A stretch of 64,000 nt of DNA from positions 1-64,000 of the forward strand of contig CABTZF010000002.1 in assembly GCA_902489255.1 (NCBI GenBank). The letters are read 5' to 3'. Shown piece after piece: positions 35,747 through 46,000 of this stretch (within the stretch, counting starts at the first letter, position 1; every line of letters starts with the position of its first letter). The DNA comes from an uncultured Peptoniphilus sp. (GTDB taxonomy: Bacteria > Bacillota > Clostridia > Tissierellales > Peptoniphilaceae). The notes under the pieces are model-generated. The model did no database searches. It had not been told where the DNA came from and saw only the letters and a program-made list of their open reading frames with translations. The position numbers and the translations under genes were made by a program.

Positions 35747-36220
35747 ATGGATAAGAACAGTTTATCACATACATCTTGGAATTGTAAATATCATATAGTG
35801 TTTGCTCCAAAGTACAGGAGACAAGTAATATATGGAAGATTAAAACAAGATATAGGAAAAATATTAAGGGATCTATGTGATAGAAAAGGAATAAATATAA
35901 TAGAAGCAGAATGTTGTCCAGACCATATTCATATGTTGCTGGAGATTCCACCCAAATATAGCATATCCCAAATAATGGGTTATTTAAAAGGAAAAAGTAG
36001 TCTGATAATATTTGATAGACATGCAAACTTAAAATATAAATACGGGAATAGACATTTTTGGTGTAGAGGATATTATGTAGACACAGCAGGAAAAAATGCT
36101 AAGAAGATACAAGAATATATAAGAAACCAATTAAAAGAAGATTACATGGCAGATCAAATAAGTATAAAAGAATTTGTAGACCCGTTTACGGGTGAGCAAG
36201 TGAACAAAAGCAAAAAATAA
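35747..36220 (+). CDS. tnpA: IS200/IS605 family transposase TnpA
   Basis: A 157-residue HUH (Y1) single-strand transposase that excises and inserts the element through a 5'-phosphotyrosine intermediate. The metal-binding HxH is H60IH62, the nucleophile is Tyr124 in YIRNQ, and Gln128 completes the site. Flanking motifs WNCKYHIVF and FWCRGYY are typical. Length is normal and the gene appears intact, so the element could still be mobile. GGGAGG precedes the ATG but lies in a potential stem. Confidence 0.95.
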   Translation: MDKNSLSHTSWNCKYHIVFAPKYRRQVIYGRLKQDIGKILRDLCDRKGINIIEAECCPDHIHMLLEIPPKYSISQIMGYLKGKSSLIIFDRHANLKYKYGNRHFWCRGYYVDTAGKNAKKIQEYIRNQLKEDYMADQISIKEFVDPFTGEQVNKSKK

Positions 36221-36380
36221 GGTGCTTTAGCACCAGCTGTGAAAATTGGTGCACGATAAAGAAAGTTCAAAGCATGGAATGCTGCCGGTAACAGCCCCTT
36301 ATAGGGGCAAAACAAACCACCGGCTTAGCCGGTGGTTATGATTAAAAATTTATAAAATGTTCTTGTTTTAATATTTATAA

Positions 36381-36409
36381 TTGTCAAACATAAATACTTA
36401 TGATATACT
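36381..36409 (+). promoter_or_regulatory. rpsB promoter
   Basis: TTGTCA (36381-36386), 17 bp, TATACT (36404-36409). Transcription would start near 36416, outside the IS element, leaving a leader of about 90 nt. Confidence 0.65.
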
Positions 36410-36415
36410 TTTATC

Positions 36416-36507
36416 CGATAATAATAACACACATCCTTTAATGAAAAAAGAGTTGCTATATGTCCTTTTGACAAAAGATGAGGATGGAGGAATAAACGGA
36501 GGTAAAT
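36416..36507 (+). promoter_or_regulatory. structured rpsB leader, possible S2 autoregulatory site
   Basis: The leader can fold with CATCC (about 36432-36436) pairing to GGATG (about 36482-36486) around an inner CTTTT/AAAAG hairpin, right before the GGAGG site. Control by free S2 is inferred from other bacteria, not shown by a recognised motif. Confidence 0.35.
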
Positions 36508-37335
36508 ATGTCAGTTATATCAATGAAAAGTTTGTTAGAAGCGGGGGTTCACTTTGGTCATCAAACCAGAAGATGGAATCCTAAGATGGGTAAATTCATC
36601 TTTACAGAAAGAAATGGAATCTATATTATAGATTTACAAAAAACAGTTAAAAAAATTGAAGAAGCTTATGCATTTGCAAGAGAAATTGCTGCAGATGGTG
36701 GAAAAATTCTTTTTGTAGGTACTAAAAAGCAAGCACAAGATGCTATTGAAAAAGAAGCAAAGAAATGTGAAATGCCTTATATTAACCAAAGATGGTTAGG
36801 AGGTCTTTTAACCAACTATAAAACTATAAGAAAAAGAATAGATAGACTTTTTAAATTGATTGAAATGGAAGAAGACGGAACATTTGATGTGCTTCCAAAG
36901 AAAGAAGTTATTAAACTTATCCATGAAAGAGAAAGACTTGAAAAATTCTTAGGTGGAATTAAAGATATGGATAAAATGCCTGATGCTCTGTATATAGTTG
37001 ATCCTAAGAAAGAAAAAATTGCAGTAAAAGAAGCACATATTTTAGGAATTCCTGTTATCGGAATCGTGGATACCAATTGTGATCCTGATGAACTTGACTT
37101 TCCTATTCCAGGAAACGATGATGCAATTAGAGCTGTAAAATTGATAACCGAAACTATTGCAAATGCTGTATTAGAAGGTAAACAAGGCACTCAAAATGCT
37201 TATGAAGAAGATAATAATAATTCTGAGGAAAATGATGAAGTTAATTATGAAGAAATTAATATGCAAGAAGCTTTAGAAGTTGAAGTGCCAGCAGCTGATG
37301 AAGAAATTCCAGCTGAAATACAAGAAGAAGAATAA
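36508..37335 (+). CDS. rpsB: 30S ribosomal protein S2
   Basis: A 275-residue S2, needed for late 30S assembly and S1 recruitment where present. Family features include the N-terminal [26 protein letters not shown]-type core, [12 protein letters not shown] and DTNCDPD. The C-terminal 45 residues are a highly acidic extension (many Glu and Asp), longer than in many species. ACGGAGG precedes the ATG. It is followed by an attenuator and then tsf, the usual gene order. Confidence 0.97.
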   Translation: MSVISMKSLLEAGVHFGHQTRRWNPKMGKFIFTERNGIYIIDLQKTVKKIEEAYAFAREIAADGGKILFVGTKKQAQDAIEKEAKKCEMPYINQRWLGGLLTNYKTIRKRIDRLFKLIEMEEDGTFDVLPKKEVIKLIHERERLEKFLGGIKDMDKMPDALYIVDPKKEKIAVKEAHILGIPVIGIVDTNCDPDELDFPIPGNDDAIRAVKLITETIANAVLEGKQGTQNAYEEDNNNSEENDEVNYEEINMQEALEVEVPAADEEIPAEIQEEE

Positions 37336-37342
37336 TTTATTT

Positions 37343-37379
37343 GGGAGTTCTAAAGCCAAGCCTTAGATCTCCCTTTTTT
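37343..37379 (+). terminator. attenuator between rpsB and tsf
   Basis: GGGAGTTCTAAAG (37343-37355) pairs with CCTTAGATCTCCC (37361-37373) with two mismatches, followed by T6. It probably reduces rather than stops transcription into tsf. Confidence 0.8.
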
Positions 37380-37403
37380 AGAAATTTAAAGGAGTGAATA
37401 AAA

Positions 37404-38054
37404 ATGAATATAAGTGCCTCTCAGATTAAAGAACTTAGAGAAAAAACAGGTGCCGGAATGATGGATTGTAAGAAGGCTTTAGTAGCTACAGAAGGTAATA
37501 TGGATAAAGCTTTTGATTTTTTAAGAGAAAAAGGATTATCATCAGTTGCAAAGAAAGCGTCAAGAATAACTTCTGAAGGATTAGTTGATTCTTATATCCA
37601 TGGGGGAAGAATCGGTGTGTTAATTGAGGTTAATTCAGAAACAGATTTTGTAGCAAAAAATGAAGAATTTAAAAGATTCGTCAGAGATATGGCAATGCAA
37701 GTCGCTGCAGTAAGTCCAAAATATATAACTCGTGAAGAAGTTCCGGAAGAAGAAGTAGCTCACGAAAAAGAGATATTAACAGAACAAGCTCGTCAAGAAG
37801 GTAAACCTGAAAAAATAATTGAAAAAATGGTTGAAGGTAGACTTGAAAAATTTTATGAAGAAATTGTTTTATTAGACCAAAAATTTATTAAAGATTCAGA
37901 TAAGAAAGTATCTGATGTTCTTAATGATTTAATTTCAAAGATTGGAGAAAACATTAAAATTAGAAGATTTGTAAGATATGAAGTTGGAGAAGGCTTGGAA
38001 AAGAAATCTGAAGATTTTGCTGAAGAAGTTGCAAAACAGATTGGTCAAAACTAG
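37404..38054 (+). CDS. tsf: elongation factor Ts
   Basis: A 216-residue nucleotide exchange factor for EF-Tu. The N-terminal UBA-like domain has [16 protein letters not shown], followed by the core with [22 protein letters not shown] that contacts EF-Tu. Its length fits the shorter Firmicutes form with a single core repeat region. AAAGGAGTG precedes the ATG. pyrH begins 8 bp after the stop. Confidence 0.97.
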   Translation: MNISASQIKELREKTGAGMMDCKKALVATEGNMDKAFDFLREKGLSSVAKKASRITSEGLVDSYIHGGRIGVLIEVNSETDFVAKNEEFKRFVRDMAMQVAAVSPKYITREEVPEEEVAHEKEILTEQARQEGKPEKIIEKMVEGRLEKFYEEIVLLDQKFIKDSDKKVSDVLNDLISKIGENIKIRRFVRYEVGEGLEKKSEDFAEEVAKQIGQN

Positions 38055-38062
38055 GTGATATC

Positions 38063-38767
38063 TTGCCTCAATATAAAAGAATAATTTTAAAATTATCAGG
38101 CGAAGCTATGGCTGGAAAGCTTGGCGTTGGAATAGATTTGGATGTTATTCAAAAGATTGCAAAACAAGTTAAAATGATTCATGATTTGGGAGTAGAAACA
38201 GGAATTGTTGTTGGCGGTGGAAATTTTTGGAGAGGCAGAGATGCACAAACAATAGATAGAGCCACTTCCGACTATATGGGAATGCTTGGAACTATTATGA
38301 ATGCTTTAGCCCTTCAAGATTCACTAGAAAAAATGGGCGTGGATACTAGATGCCAAACTGCAATTGAAATGAAGGCGGTTGCTGAACCCTATATTAGAAG
38401 GAGAGCTATTAGACATTTTGAAAAAGGAAGAGTTGTTATATTTTCTGCAGGAGTTGGAAATCCATTTTTTTCAACAGATACGGCAGCGGCTTTGAGAGCT
38501 GCTGAAATAGATGCAGATGTTATTCTTCTTGCAAAAAAAGGTGTAGATGGTATATATGATTCTGATCCCAAATTTAATAAAGATGCTAAAAAATATGATG
38601 CTTTAAGTTATCATGAAATTCTAAACAAAAATTTAAAAATAATGGATGCTACAGCAACTTCGCTATGCATGGATAATAAAATACCATTAATTGTATTTGG
38701 AATTGATCAAGAAAATTCAATGTATGATGTTGTTTGTGGCAAAATTATTGGAACAGTTGTGTCATAG
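38063..38767 (+). CDS. pyrH: UMP kinase
   Basis: A 234-residue hexameric kinase of the amino-acid kinase fold that phosphorylates UMP to UDP and is usually GTP-activated and UTP-inhibited. The N-terminal [13 protein letters not shown], the GGGNFWRG nucleotide loop, and [19 protein letters not shown] are typical. It starts at TTG with AGGTGAT 5 nt upstream; no nearby ATG fits. Position between tsf and frr is conserved. Confidence 0.96.
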   Translation: MPQYKRIILKLSGEAMAGKLGVGIDLDVIQKIAKQVKMIHDLGVETGIVVGGGNFWRGRDAQTIDRATSDYMGMLGTIMNALALQDSLEKMGVDTRCQTAIEMKAVAEPYIRRRAIRHFEKGRVVIFSAGVGNPFFSTDTAAALRAAEIDADVILLAKKGVDGIYDSDPKFNKDAKKYDALSYHEILNKNLKIMDATATSLCMDNKIPLIVFGIDQENSMYDVVCGKIIGTVVS

Positions 38768-38776
38768 GAGGAAATT

Positions 38777-39334
38777 ATGATAAAAGATTTGAAAAAATCC
38801 AGCGAAGAAAAGATGAAAAAAACTATAAGTTCATTAAAAGAAGATTTCCAAGGTATTAGAGCAGGTCGTGCAAATACATCACTTCTAGACAAAATTAGAG
38901 TTGATTATTATGGACAACAAACTCCTTTAAATCAAGTAGCCGGGCTTTCGGCTCCTGAACCGAGAATGCTTATGATATCACCTTGGGATTCGAAATTAAT
39001 TCCAATAATTGAAAAAGAAATAATGAAGTCAGATTTAGGGATTACTCCTTCTAATGACGGTAAAGTTATTAGACTGATTATTCCACAGTTAACAGAGGAA
39101 AGAAGAAAGGATCTGACAAAAATTGTTGGAAAAAATTCTGAGTTAGCAAAGGTTGCAATAAGAAACATCAGAAGAGATGCTATGGATGAAATTAAAAAGT
39201 CTGAAAAAGCAAATGAGATAACTGAAGATGATAAAATAACAAGTGAAGATGAAATTCAAAAATTAACTGATAAATATATTGAGGAAATTGATAATATTAC
39301 TAAGGCAAAAGAGAATGAATTAATGGAAATCTAA
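38777..39334 (+). CDS. frr: ribosome recycling factor
   Basis: A 185-residue tRNA-shaped factor that splits post-termination ribosomes with EF-G. The conserved GIRAGRANTSLLDKI, YGQQTPLNQVA and the IRRDAMDEIKK helix are present, and the length is standard. AGGAGG precedes the ATG, and a terminator follows. Confidence 0.97.
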   Translation: MIKDLKKSSEEKMKKTISSLKEDFQGIRAGRANTSLLDKIRVDYYGQQTPLNQVAGLSAPEPRMLMISPWDSKLIPIIEKEIMKSDLGITPSNDGKVIRLIIPQLTEERRKDLTKIVGKNSELAKVAIRNIRRDAMDEIKKSEKANEITEDDKITSEDEIQKLTDKYIEEIDNITKAKENELMEI

Positions 39335-39339
39335 TTTTT

Positions 39340-39364
39340 GGGGCTGATTTTTTTCAGCCCCTTT
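39340..39364 (+). terminator. terminator after frr
   Basis: A perfect 8-bp GC-rich stem GGGGCTGA/TCAGCCCC with a T6 loop, then TTTCT. It separates the rpsB-frr unit from uppS, although no clear promoter is seen before uppS, so readthrough is likely. Confidence 0.8.
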
Positions 39365-39387
39365 CTATTTTATTAAAGAGGTTTTTT

Positions 39388-40113
39388 ATGAATTATTATG
39401 AAAAAATTGATCTTAAAAATGTTCCTTGTCATATCGGAATTATAATGGATGGCAATGGAAGATGGGCGAGGGCAAGAAATTTACCCAGATATTTTGGGCA
39501 TAAGGCAGGAAGTGATAGGGTTATTGATATAGTTGAAGCTTCTTATAACTTAGGAATTAAATCCCTAAGTCTTTATGCTTTCTCTACAGAAAATTGGAAA
39601 AGACCAAAAGATGAAATATTTAAACTAATGGATTTAATTATTTATTATATAAAAACTCAACTTTCAAAAATTAAGATAAATAATATTAAAATAAATATTT
39701 TAGGAGAGATAAATCCTCTTCCAACTCCGGTAAAAACTGAAATAATAAGAGCCTTGGATGAAACAAAAAACAATAGTGGAATGAACCTAAATATTGGACT
39801 TAATTATGGGGGTCAAGATGAAATACTAAAGGCTGTAAAAAATATTTCATCTGATATTCTTGACAAGAAATTCAGTATTGATAAAATAGATAAAGATTTG
39901 TTTGAATCATACCTTTACACTAAAGGGCAAGGTGCATTGGATTTATTAATTAGGCCTAGTGGTGAATTAAGAATTTCAAATTTCATGCTTTGGCAACTGG
40001 CTTATAGTGAATTTTATTTTTCTGATGTTTTATGGCCTGATTTCAATGAAAATGAATTATACAAGGCTATAGTAAGTTATCAAAAAAGGGATAGAAGATT
40101 TGGAGGTCTTTAA
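39388..40113 (+). CDS. uppS: isoprenyl transferase (undecaprenyl diphosphate synthase)
   Basis: A 241-residue cis-prenyltransferase that builds the C55 lipid carrier for wall synthesis from farnesyl diphosphate and IPP. The catalytic Asp is Asp21 in IIMDGNGRWAR, with SLYAFSTENWKRP and the C-terminal RPSGELRISNFMLWQ and Y-x-E-type motifs present. AGAGG precedes the ATG. It overlaps cdsA by one base (TAATG). Confidence 0.96.
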   Translation: MNYYEKIDLKNVPCHIGIIMDGNGRWARARNLPRYFGHKAGSDRVIDIVEASYNLGIKSLSLYAFSTENWKRPKDEIFKLMDLIIYYIKTQLSKIKINNIKINILGEINPLPTPVKTEIIRALDETKNNSGMNLNIGLNYGGQDEILKAVKNISSDILDKKFSIDKIDKDLFESYLYTKGQGALDLLIRPSGELRISNFMLWQLAYSEFYFSDVLWPDFNENELYKAIVSYQKRDRRFGGL

Positions 40114-40898
40114 TGACAAATTTAGCAAAAAGGCTTTTAACAGCAACTTTTGGGATTTTATGCCTGATATTTATATTATTTTTAGGAACCAGGGCTTTTA
40201 AAATATCAGTTTTTCTGGTAACTTTAGAGATTATTAGAGAACTTTATAATTCATTTTATAGGATTGGTATTAAAATCAATATAGCTCTTTTATTTTTTGC
40301 TGCCTTTATTACTTTCATATTTTCTTATTTTAATTATAGTATTTTATATCCGTTAATATTAACCTTCATTATTAATGGAATGTTATCCATAATTTTAATT
40401 AATTATAGTATCAAGGATATGGTTTATACATTATTCTCATACTTTTATGGAATATTTTTCATTAATTTATTGTCATGTGTAAATGAAATTTCAATATTAA
40501 TATCTGCCTTTATAATTGCGTTTTCTACAGATACCTTTGCATATTTTATTGGTAGCAGTATAGGTAAGCACAAATTAATTGAAAGAATAAGCCCCCATAA
40601 GTCTGTTGAGGGTGCAATAGGAGGGACCATAGCCTCAGTTGTTATTACATGCTTATACTTTTATCTAATAAAAAAATATTATATTAACTTGGATATAAAG
40701 CTTTCTGTTGTAATTTTAATTTTTTTTGCATCTATTGCCGGGCAGTTCGGAGACTTATTCGCATCTAAAATAAAGAGAGAAACAGGTATAAAGGATTTTT
40801 CACAGATTTTACCGGGGCATGGAGGGTTTTTAGATAGATTTGATTCTTTGATATTCGTTAGTCCTTTTGTATATATTTTATATTTTATTATTTCTTAA
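40113..40898 (+). CDS. cdsA: phosphatidate cytidylyltransferase
   Basis: A 261-residue integral membrane enzyme with about seven hydrophobic helices that makes CDP-diacylglycerol from phosphatidate and CTP. The C-terminal signature GQFGDLFASKIKRETGIKD, followed by LPGHGGFLDRFDS, is intact and identifies the family. Translation is coupled to uppS. In many Firmicutes dxr comes next, but here rseP follows after only 9 bp. Confidence 0.95.
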   Translation: MTNLAKRLLTATFGILCLIFILFLGTRAFKISVFLVTLEIIRELYNSFYRIGIKINIALLFFAAFITFIFSYFNYSILYPLILTFIINGMLSIILINYSIKDMVYTLFSYFYGIFFINLLSCVNEISILISAFIIAFSTDTFAYFIGSSIGKHKLIERISPHKSVEGAIGGTIASVVITCLYFYLIKKYYINLDIKLSVVILIFFASIAGQFGDLFASKIKRETGIKDFSQILPGHGGFLDRFDSLIFVSPFVYILYFIIS

Positions 40899-40907
40899 GG
40901 AGGTAAT

Positions 40908-41915
40908 ATGACTACATTAATAGGTTCAATAATTGTTTTTTTACTTGTTATTTTACTTCATGAATTCGGGCACTTTATAACAGCAAAATTTGTTGGAATC
41001 AAAGTTAATGAATTTTCTATAGGTATGGGTCCTAAAATAATTCAAAAGGAAAAAGGTGAAACCAAATACTCTTTAAGATTACTACCTGTTGGTGGATATG
41101 TTGCTATGGAAGGTGAAGAAGAAAATTCAGATGATCCCAGAAGTTTTAATAATGTTTCTGTTGGTAAAAGGATGCTAGTAGTTTTAGCTGGTGTCTTTAT
41201 GAATTTTATTTTAGCTGTGGTTTCTTTTTTTATAATATTCTATTATATGGGGTTTGGGACTAATTGTGTTGAATCGGTAATTACAAATTCCCCTGCTGCC
41301 ATAGCGGGTTTACAAGCCGGTGATAAAATCTTTGCTATTAACGATAAAAAGGTTAATGACTTAAATGAAATTGCTGATAAGATATCTGCAACTAAAGATA
41401 AAAATTTAAAATTCAGTATTTTAAGGGACGGAAAAGAAATTGATAAATTCATTATGGCAAAATATTCTAAGAATGAAAATCGTTATATAATTGGTTTTAC
41501 AGCAATAAAATCGAGGTCTTTAGTTAAGTCCTTTATTTATGGCGTCAAGGAAACAGGGATGATTGTTAAGGCAATTTTTTCAGTCTTTGATTTAATAAAA
41601 AATGGGAAATTCACACATGATATGATTTCCGGACCAATTGGAGTAATAGCAATAATAGGTCAAGAAACTTCTAAAGGACCAATATATTTAATTCAAATCT
41701 TGGGAATAATTTCCGCAAATTTAGGTGTAATGAATTTATTACCCATACCCGGTCTTGATGGAGGAAAGTTTTTGTTATTGTTAATTGAAGCTGTTAGAGG
41801 CAAGGCAATAAGTCAAAAACTTGAAATGAAATTAACTTTGATTGGATATAGTTTATTAATAACTTTGATGCTATATGTAACAATATTTAATGATTTAGGC
41901 AGGTTTTTTAAATGA
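40908..41915 (+). CDS. rseP: RIP metalloprotease RseP (site-2 protease)
   Basis: A 335-residue intramembrane zinc protease that clears signal-peptide remnants and cleaves membrane-bound regulators. The zinc motif HEFGH (His18, Glu19, His22) is in the first helix, a single PDZ domain spans about 110-180 (ITNSPAAIAGLQAGDKI), and the third ligand lies in NLLPIPGLDGGK near the C-terminus. AAGGAGG precedes the ATG. It overlaps ispG by 4 bp. Confidence 0.96.
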   Translation: MTTLIGSIIVFLLVILLHEFGHFITAKFVGIKVNEFSIGMGPKIIQKEKGETKYSLRLLPVGGYVAMEGEEENSDDPRSFNNVSVGKRMLVVLAGVFMNFILAVVSFFIIFYYMGFGTNCVESVITNSPAAIAGLQAGDKIFAINDKKVNDLNEIADKISATKDKNLKFSILRDGKEIDKFIMAKYSKNENRYIIGFTAIKSRSLVKSFIYGVKETGMIVKAIFSVFDLIKNGKFTHDMISGPIGVIAIIGQETSKGPIYLIQILGIISANLGVMNLLPIPGLDGGKFLLLLIEAVRGKAISQKLEMKLTLIGYSLLITLMLYVTIFNDLGRFFK

Positions 41916-42979
41916 CAATAAAAAGGAGAAATACAAGACAAATTAAAGTTGGAGATGTATTAATTGGAGGAAATTCTCCTATAACTGTCCAATCAATGAC
42001 TAATACAATTACAAAAAATATAAATAGTACAGTCGAACAAATTAAAAAATTAGAAAAAGCAGGTTGTGATATTATACGATTTGCTGTAAATGATTTTGAT
42101 GATGCGGCTGCAATCGGGTTAATAAAGAAAAATATTAATATACCCACAATTTCTGACATTCAATTTGACTATAAACTAGCTCTTGCCGCTTGTGAAAACG
42201 GCATAGATGGAATGAGAATCAATCCCGGAAATATCGGTTCTAAATGGAAAGTTAAAGAAGTTGTAGAAGCATGCAAAGATAAGGGAATCTCAATTAGAGT
42301 AGGGGTAAATTCCGGTTCCATTAAGCAAGAAGTTTTAGATAAGTTTGGTGGAGTTAATGAAAATTCAATTGTTATGAGCGCTTTAGAAGAAATTGAAATA
42401 TTAGAATCTTTGAATTTTACTGACATAAAAGTTTCACTAAAGGCTTCAAATGTAAATTTATCTTTAGAAGCGTATAGAAAGTTTTCAAAACTATCAAACT
42501 ATCCCCTTCATTTAGGAATAACAGAAGCCGGTCCACCGCCAATAGGTATTGTTAAATCTTCGGTAGGCATAGGAGCTTTATTAGCGGAAGGGATAGGAGA
42601 TACAATTAGGGTTTCTCTGACAGCGGATCCTTTAGAAGAAGTTACAGTTGGAAAGGAAATATTGAAATCACTAGGTTTGAGAAACGAGGGAGTAGATTTA
42701 ATTTCGTGTCCCACATGTGCAAGAACAAAGGTGAATTTAATTGAGCTTGTGGAAGAGGCTCAAAAAAAGTTAGTTGATTTAGATATGAATATAAAAGTCG
42801 CAATGATGGGTTGTGCAGTTAATGGTCCAGGGGAAGCTAAAGAAGCTGATATTGGAGTTGCATGTGGCAAGGGGAATGGTCTTATTTTTAAAAAGGGTGA
42901 AATTATAAAAAAAGTTCCTGAAGAAAATTTACTGAACGAACTTTTTTTAGAAATTGAGAAAATGAAAAATAATAAATAA
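41912..42979 (+). CDS. ispG: 4-hydroxy-3-methylbut-2-en-1-yl diphosphate synthase
   Basis: A 355-residue [4Fe-4S] enzyme of the MEP isoprenoid pathway (GcpE). The N-terminal TIM barrel starts GGNSPITVQSMTNT, and the C-terminal cluster ligands are in SCPTCART and MGCAVNGPGEA. It supplies the precursor for UppS upstream. It implies a complete MEP pathway elsewhere in the genome. A terminator follows. Confidence 0.97.
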   Translation: MTIKRRNTRQIKVGDVLIGGNSPITVQSMTNTITKNINSTVEQIKKLEKAGCDIIRFAVNDFDDAAAIGLIKKNINIPTISDIQFDYKLALAACENGIDGMRINPGNIGSKWKVKEVVEACKDKGISIRVGVNSGSIKQEVLDKFGGVNENSIVMSALEEIEILESLNFTDIKVSLKASNVNLSLEAYRKFSKLSNYPLHLGITEAGPPPIGIVKSSVGIGALLAEGIGDTIRVSLTADPLEEVTVGKEILKSLGLRNEGVDLISCPTCARTKVNLIELVEEAQKKLVDLDMNIKVAMMGCAVNGPGEAKEADIGVACGKGNGLIFKKGEIIKKVPEENLLNELFLEIEKMKNNK

Positions 42980-42988
42980 ACAAAAATT

Positions 42989-43027
42989 AAGCTACTTTGA
43001 TATAATTAATAGTAGCTTTATTTTTTT
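42989..43027 (+). terminator. terminator between ispG and polC
   Basis: AAGCTACT (42989-42996) pairs with AGTAGCTT (43011-43018); T8 follows. The loop contains a TATAAT that might also serve as a -10 box for polC. Confidence 0.8.
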
Positions 43028-43048
43028 ATAATTTTTGAGGTGAATTTA

Positions 43049-46000
43049 TTGGATTTAAAATTACTTTTAGATAAATTTAAAATTGAGTATGATGAAAAAT
43101 TATCAGCAAATATTAATAATGTTATTTATAAAAAATCCACTAAGGAACTTTTTTTAGACATTGAATCAGCAACAGAAATTGATAATACATTAAGAAACAG
43201 GTTGGAGAGGGACCTTAAAGATTTTTTGGATATAAATTCAATTACTATTAAATATTGCAAAATAAGTAATAATTATAAAAATGAATTAGATTTAATTAAA
43301 AATGAAATTATTAATTATAATCCTTCAGCTTCAAGTTGGCTTAAAGATATTAACATAAAAATTTGTAAAGAAAATTATACAGTTGATATTTTTTCTCCAA
43401 GTGATGAAATATACCATTCTTTAATTGCCAATGGGCTTAGTGATATTTTAGCTGATAAATTATCATTTTTTGGAAATTATAAAGTTAATTTTAAAAATAG
43501 AACCGTTGAGAAAATAGATAGGGCAAGCTTCATTAATAATTTTGTCGAGGAAGAAAAAAAGCTGTCTAATAATACAGAAAATAAAAATGTTCCCCAAAAA
43601 GCAAAAGAAAATCCTATGAAATCTAATGGAAAATCATATATCTATAAGTCAGGGAGGTTCAAATTAGGAGACTTTGTAAACTTAATAGATATGGATATTA
43701 ATAATCAGAACATTACATGTAAAGCTGATATATTTTCTATTGATTATAGAAAAGTAAAAAACGCAACTCTTGCAACTATTTCTATAACTGACTATACTTT
43801 TTCTGCTTTTTGTAAGGTTTTTTTGAAAGATAAGGAATTTGAAAGCTTTGAAAATGAATTTAAAGTTGGAGATAGTGTAATTATTGGAGGGCAAATTATT
43901 TTTGATAATTTTTCTAAAAATGACACCATAATGATTCGTTATATGGAAAAAACAAAAAAGACCTTGCCAGAAGATTTAGCTAAAGACAAAAGAGTTGAAT
44001 TAAGAGTGCATACAAAAATGAGTCAAATGAATGGAGTTACAAGTTTTTCTGATTTTGCAAAGAGAGCCAAAATATGGGGACATAAAGCAATAGCAATAAC
44101 TGATGTGAGTGATGTTCAAGGCTTTCCGGAAGCAATGGATGCCTCAAAGAAGGAAGGTATAAAAGTTATATATGGTCTTGATGCCAATTTTGTAGATAAT
44201 GAAGAGGATATAGTTGTTAATTTTAATGACAATATTAAATACAATTCGTTTGTCGTATTTGATATAGAAACAACCGGCCTTTCTCCAATACGAGATAAAA
44301 TTACTGAAATTGGTGCAGTAAAAATTGTAGATGGTAATATTAGGGATAGATTTTCTCAATTAATAAACCCTGAGATCCCCATTCCGGAAAAAGTACAGGA
44401 ATTAACAAGAATAACAAATTCATTAGTAGAAAATGAACCTATAATTGAAGAAGTAGCACCGAGATTTTACGACTTTATAAAAGATTCAATTCTAGTGGCA
44501 CATAATGCTGAATTTGATACCGCTTTTATTAGAAGGGTTTTTAAAGAAAATGGATTAGATTTTACAAATCCTATCTTAGATACACTCACTCTTGCAAGAG
44601 CAACATTAAGGGATACAAAAAAATTTAATTTAGGTTTTTTGTGTAAAAAGTTCGGCATAAGCTTAGTTGGTGCACATAGGGCTGTCAATGATGCTGAGGC
44701 AACGGCACAATTATTTTTAAAGTTAATTTCTATATCTTCAGATATCCAAGACATGGATTTAAAAAAAATTAACTTACTAAAAAATCAAATTGACCCGGCA
44801 ATTCTTTTTGAATCATCTATAACAATTCTTGCTAAGACCCAGGAAGGTTTAAAAAATTTATATAAGCTTGTTAGCAAAAGTCATATGAATTATTATAACA
44901 GGGTTGCAAAAGTTCCAAGATCATTAATAAATAATTATAGAAAAGGCTTATTAATTGGTTCCGGAGATGAAACAGGAGAAATTTTTAATGCATTTTTCAG
45001 AAATTTGGATATTAGTGAAGTAGAAAAAATTGCAAAATTTTATGATTATTTGGAAATTCAGCCAGTAGATAATTTTATCCCTTCAATATTATCTAACAAA
45101 TTAAACAGAGAAGATATAATAAATATAAATAAAAAGATTTATGCTCTTGGGAAAGAAATTGATATTCCTGTAGTTGCCACAAGCAATTGTTTTTATTTAG
45201 ATGAAAAAGATGATTTAGTAAGAAGAATAATTCTTAATGGGAAAGTTGGAATTCCTGATAGCAGGGCAAAAATTAAACAAAAGTTATATTTTAAATCAAC
45301 TAATGAAATGCTTGAAGAATTTTCTTATTTGGGCGCCGAGGCTTCTTATGAAGTTGTTGTTAGCAATACTAATTTAATTAGCGATATGATAGAAGACATA
45401 CAGCCAATTCCCAGTGGAAAATTTCCACCGATTATAAGCGGTTCTGAAGAAACTTTAAAAGATATAACTTATAAAAAGGCTCATGAAATATATGGAGATC
45501 CTCTGCCAGAAATTGTAGGGAATAGGTTAAAAAAAGAATTGGATTCCATTATATCAAATGGTTATGCGGTCCTATATATAATCGCACAAAAACTAGTAAA
45601 AAAATCAAATGATGATGGATACTTAGTTGGGTCTAGAGGTTCTGTAGGATCATCATTTGCAGCCACTATGGCTGATATTACAGAAGTAAATCCTCTTCCG
45701 GCCCATTATATATGTCCGAATTGTAAATATAGTGAATTTCCCAAAGACTCTACCATTGATTCGGGGATTGACTTGCCGGATAAGGACTGCCCGATATGTG
45801 GTCATAAGCTTAATAAAAATGGGCATAATATACCATTTGAAGTATTCTTAGGATTTTACGGTGATAAAGAACCTGATATTGATTTGAACTTTGCGGGTGA
45901 ATATCAAGCCAATGCCCATAAATACACAGAGGAATTATTTGGAAAAGGTTACGTCTTTAGAGCAGGAACAATCGGAACCGTTGCCTATAAAACTGCTTAT

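Larger units (their letters stand above)
35612..36345 (+). mobile_element. IS200-type insertion sequence (IS200/IS605 family, TnpA only)
   Basis: A roughly 730-bp element with one Y1 transposase gene. The left end carries the hairpin ACCACCAGC/GCTGGTGGT (35631-35651) and the right end the related hairpin AACCACCGGC/GCCGGTGGTT (36315-36337), as expected for single-strand DNA recognition by TnpA. There are no long terminal inverted repeats or visible target duplication, and no TnpB/IscB gene. Exact tips cannot be fixed from sequence alone. It sits between the clpB terminator and the rpsB promoter. Confidence 0.85.

Noticed and set aside
36381..36584. Plus-strand open frame before rpsB
   Set aside because: It overlaps the rpsB promoter, leader and start in another frame and has no ribosome-binding site.
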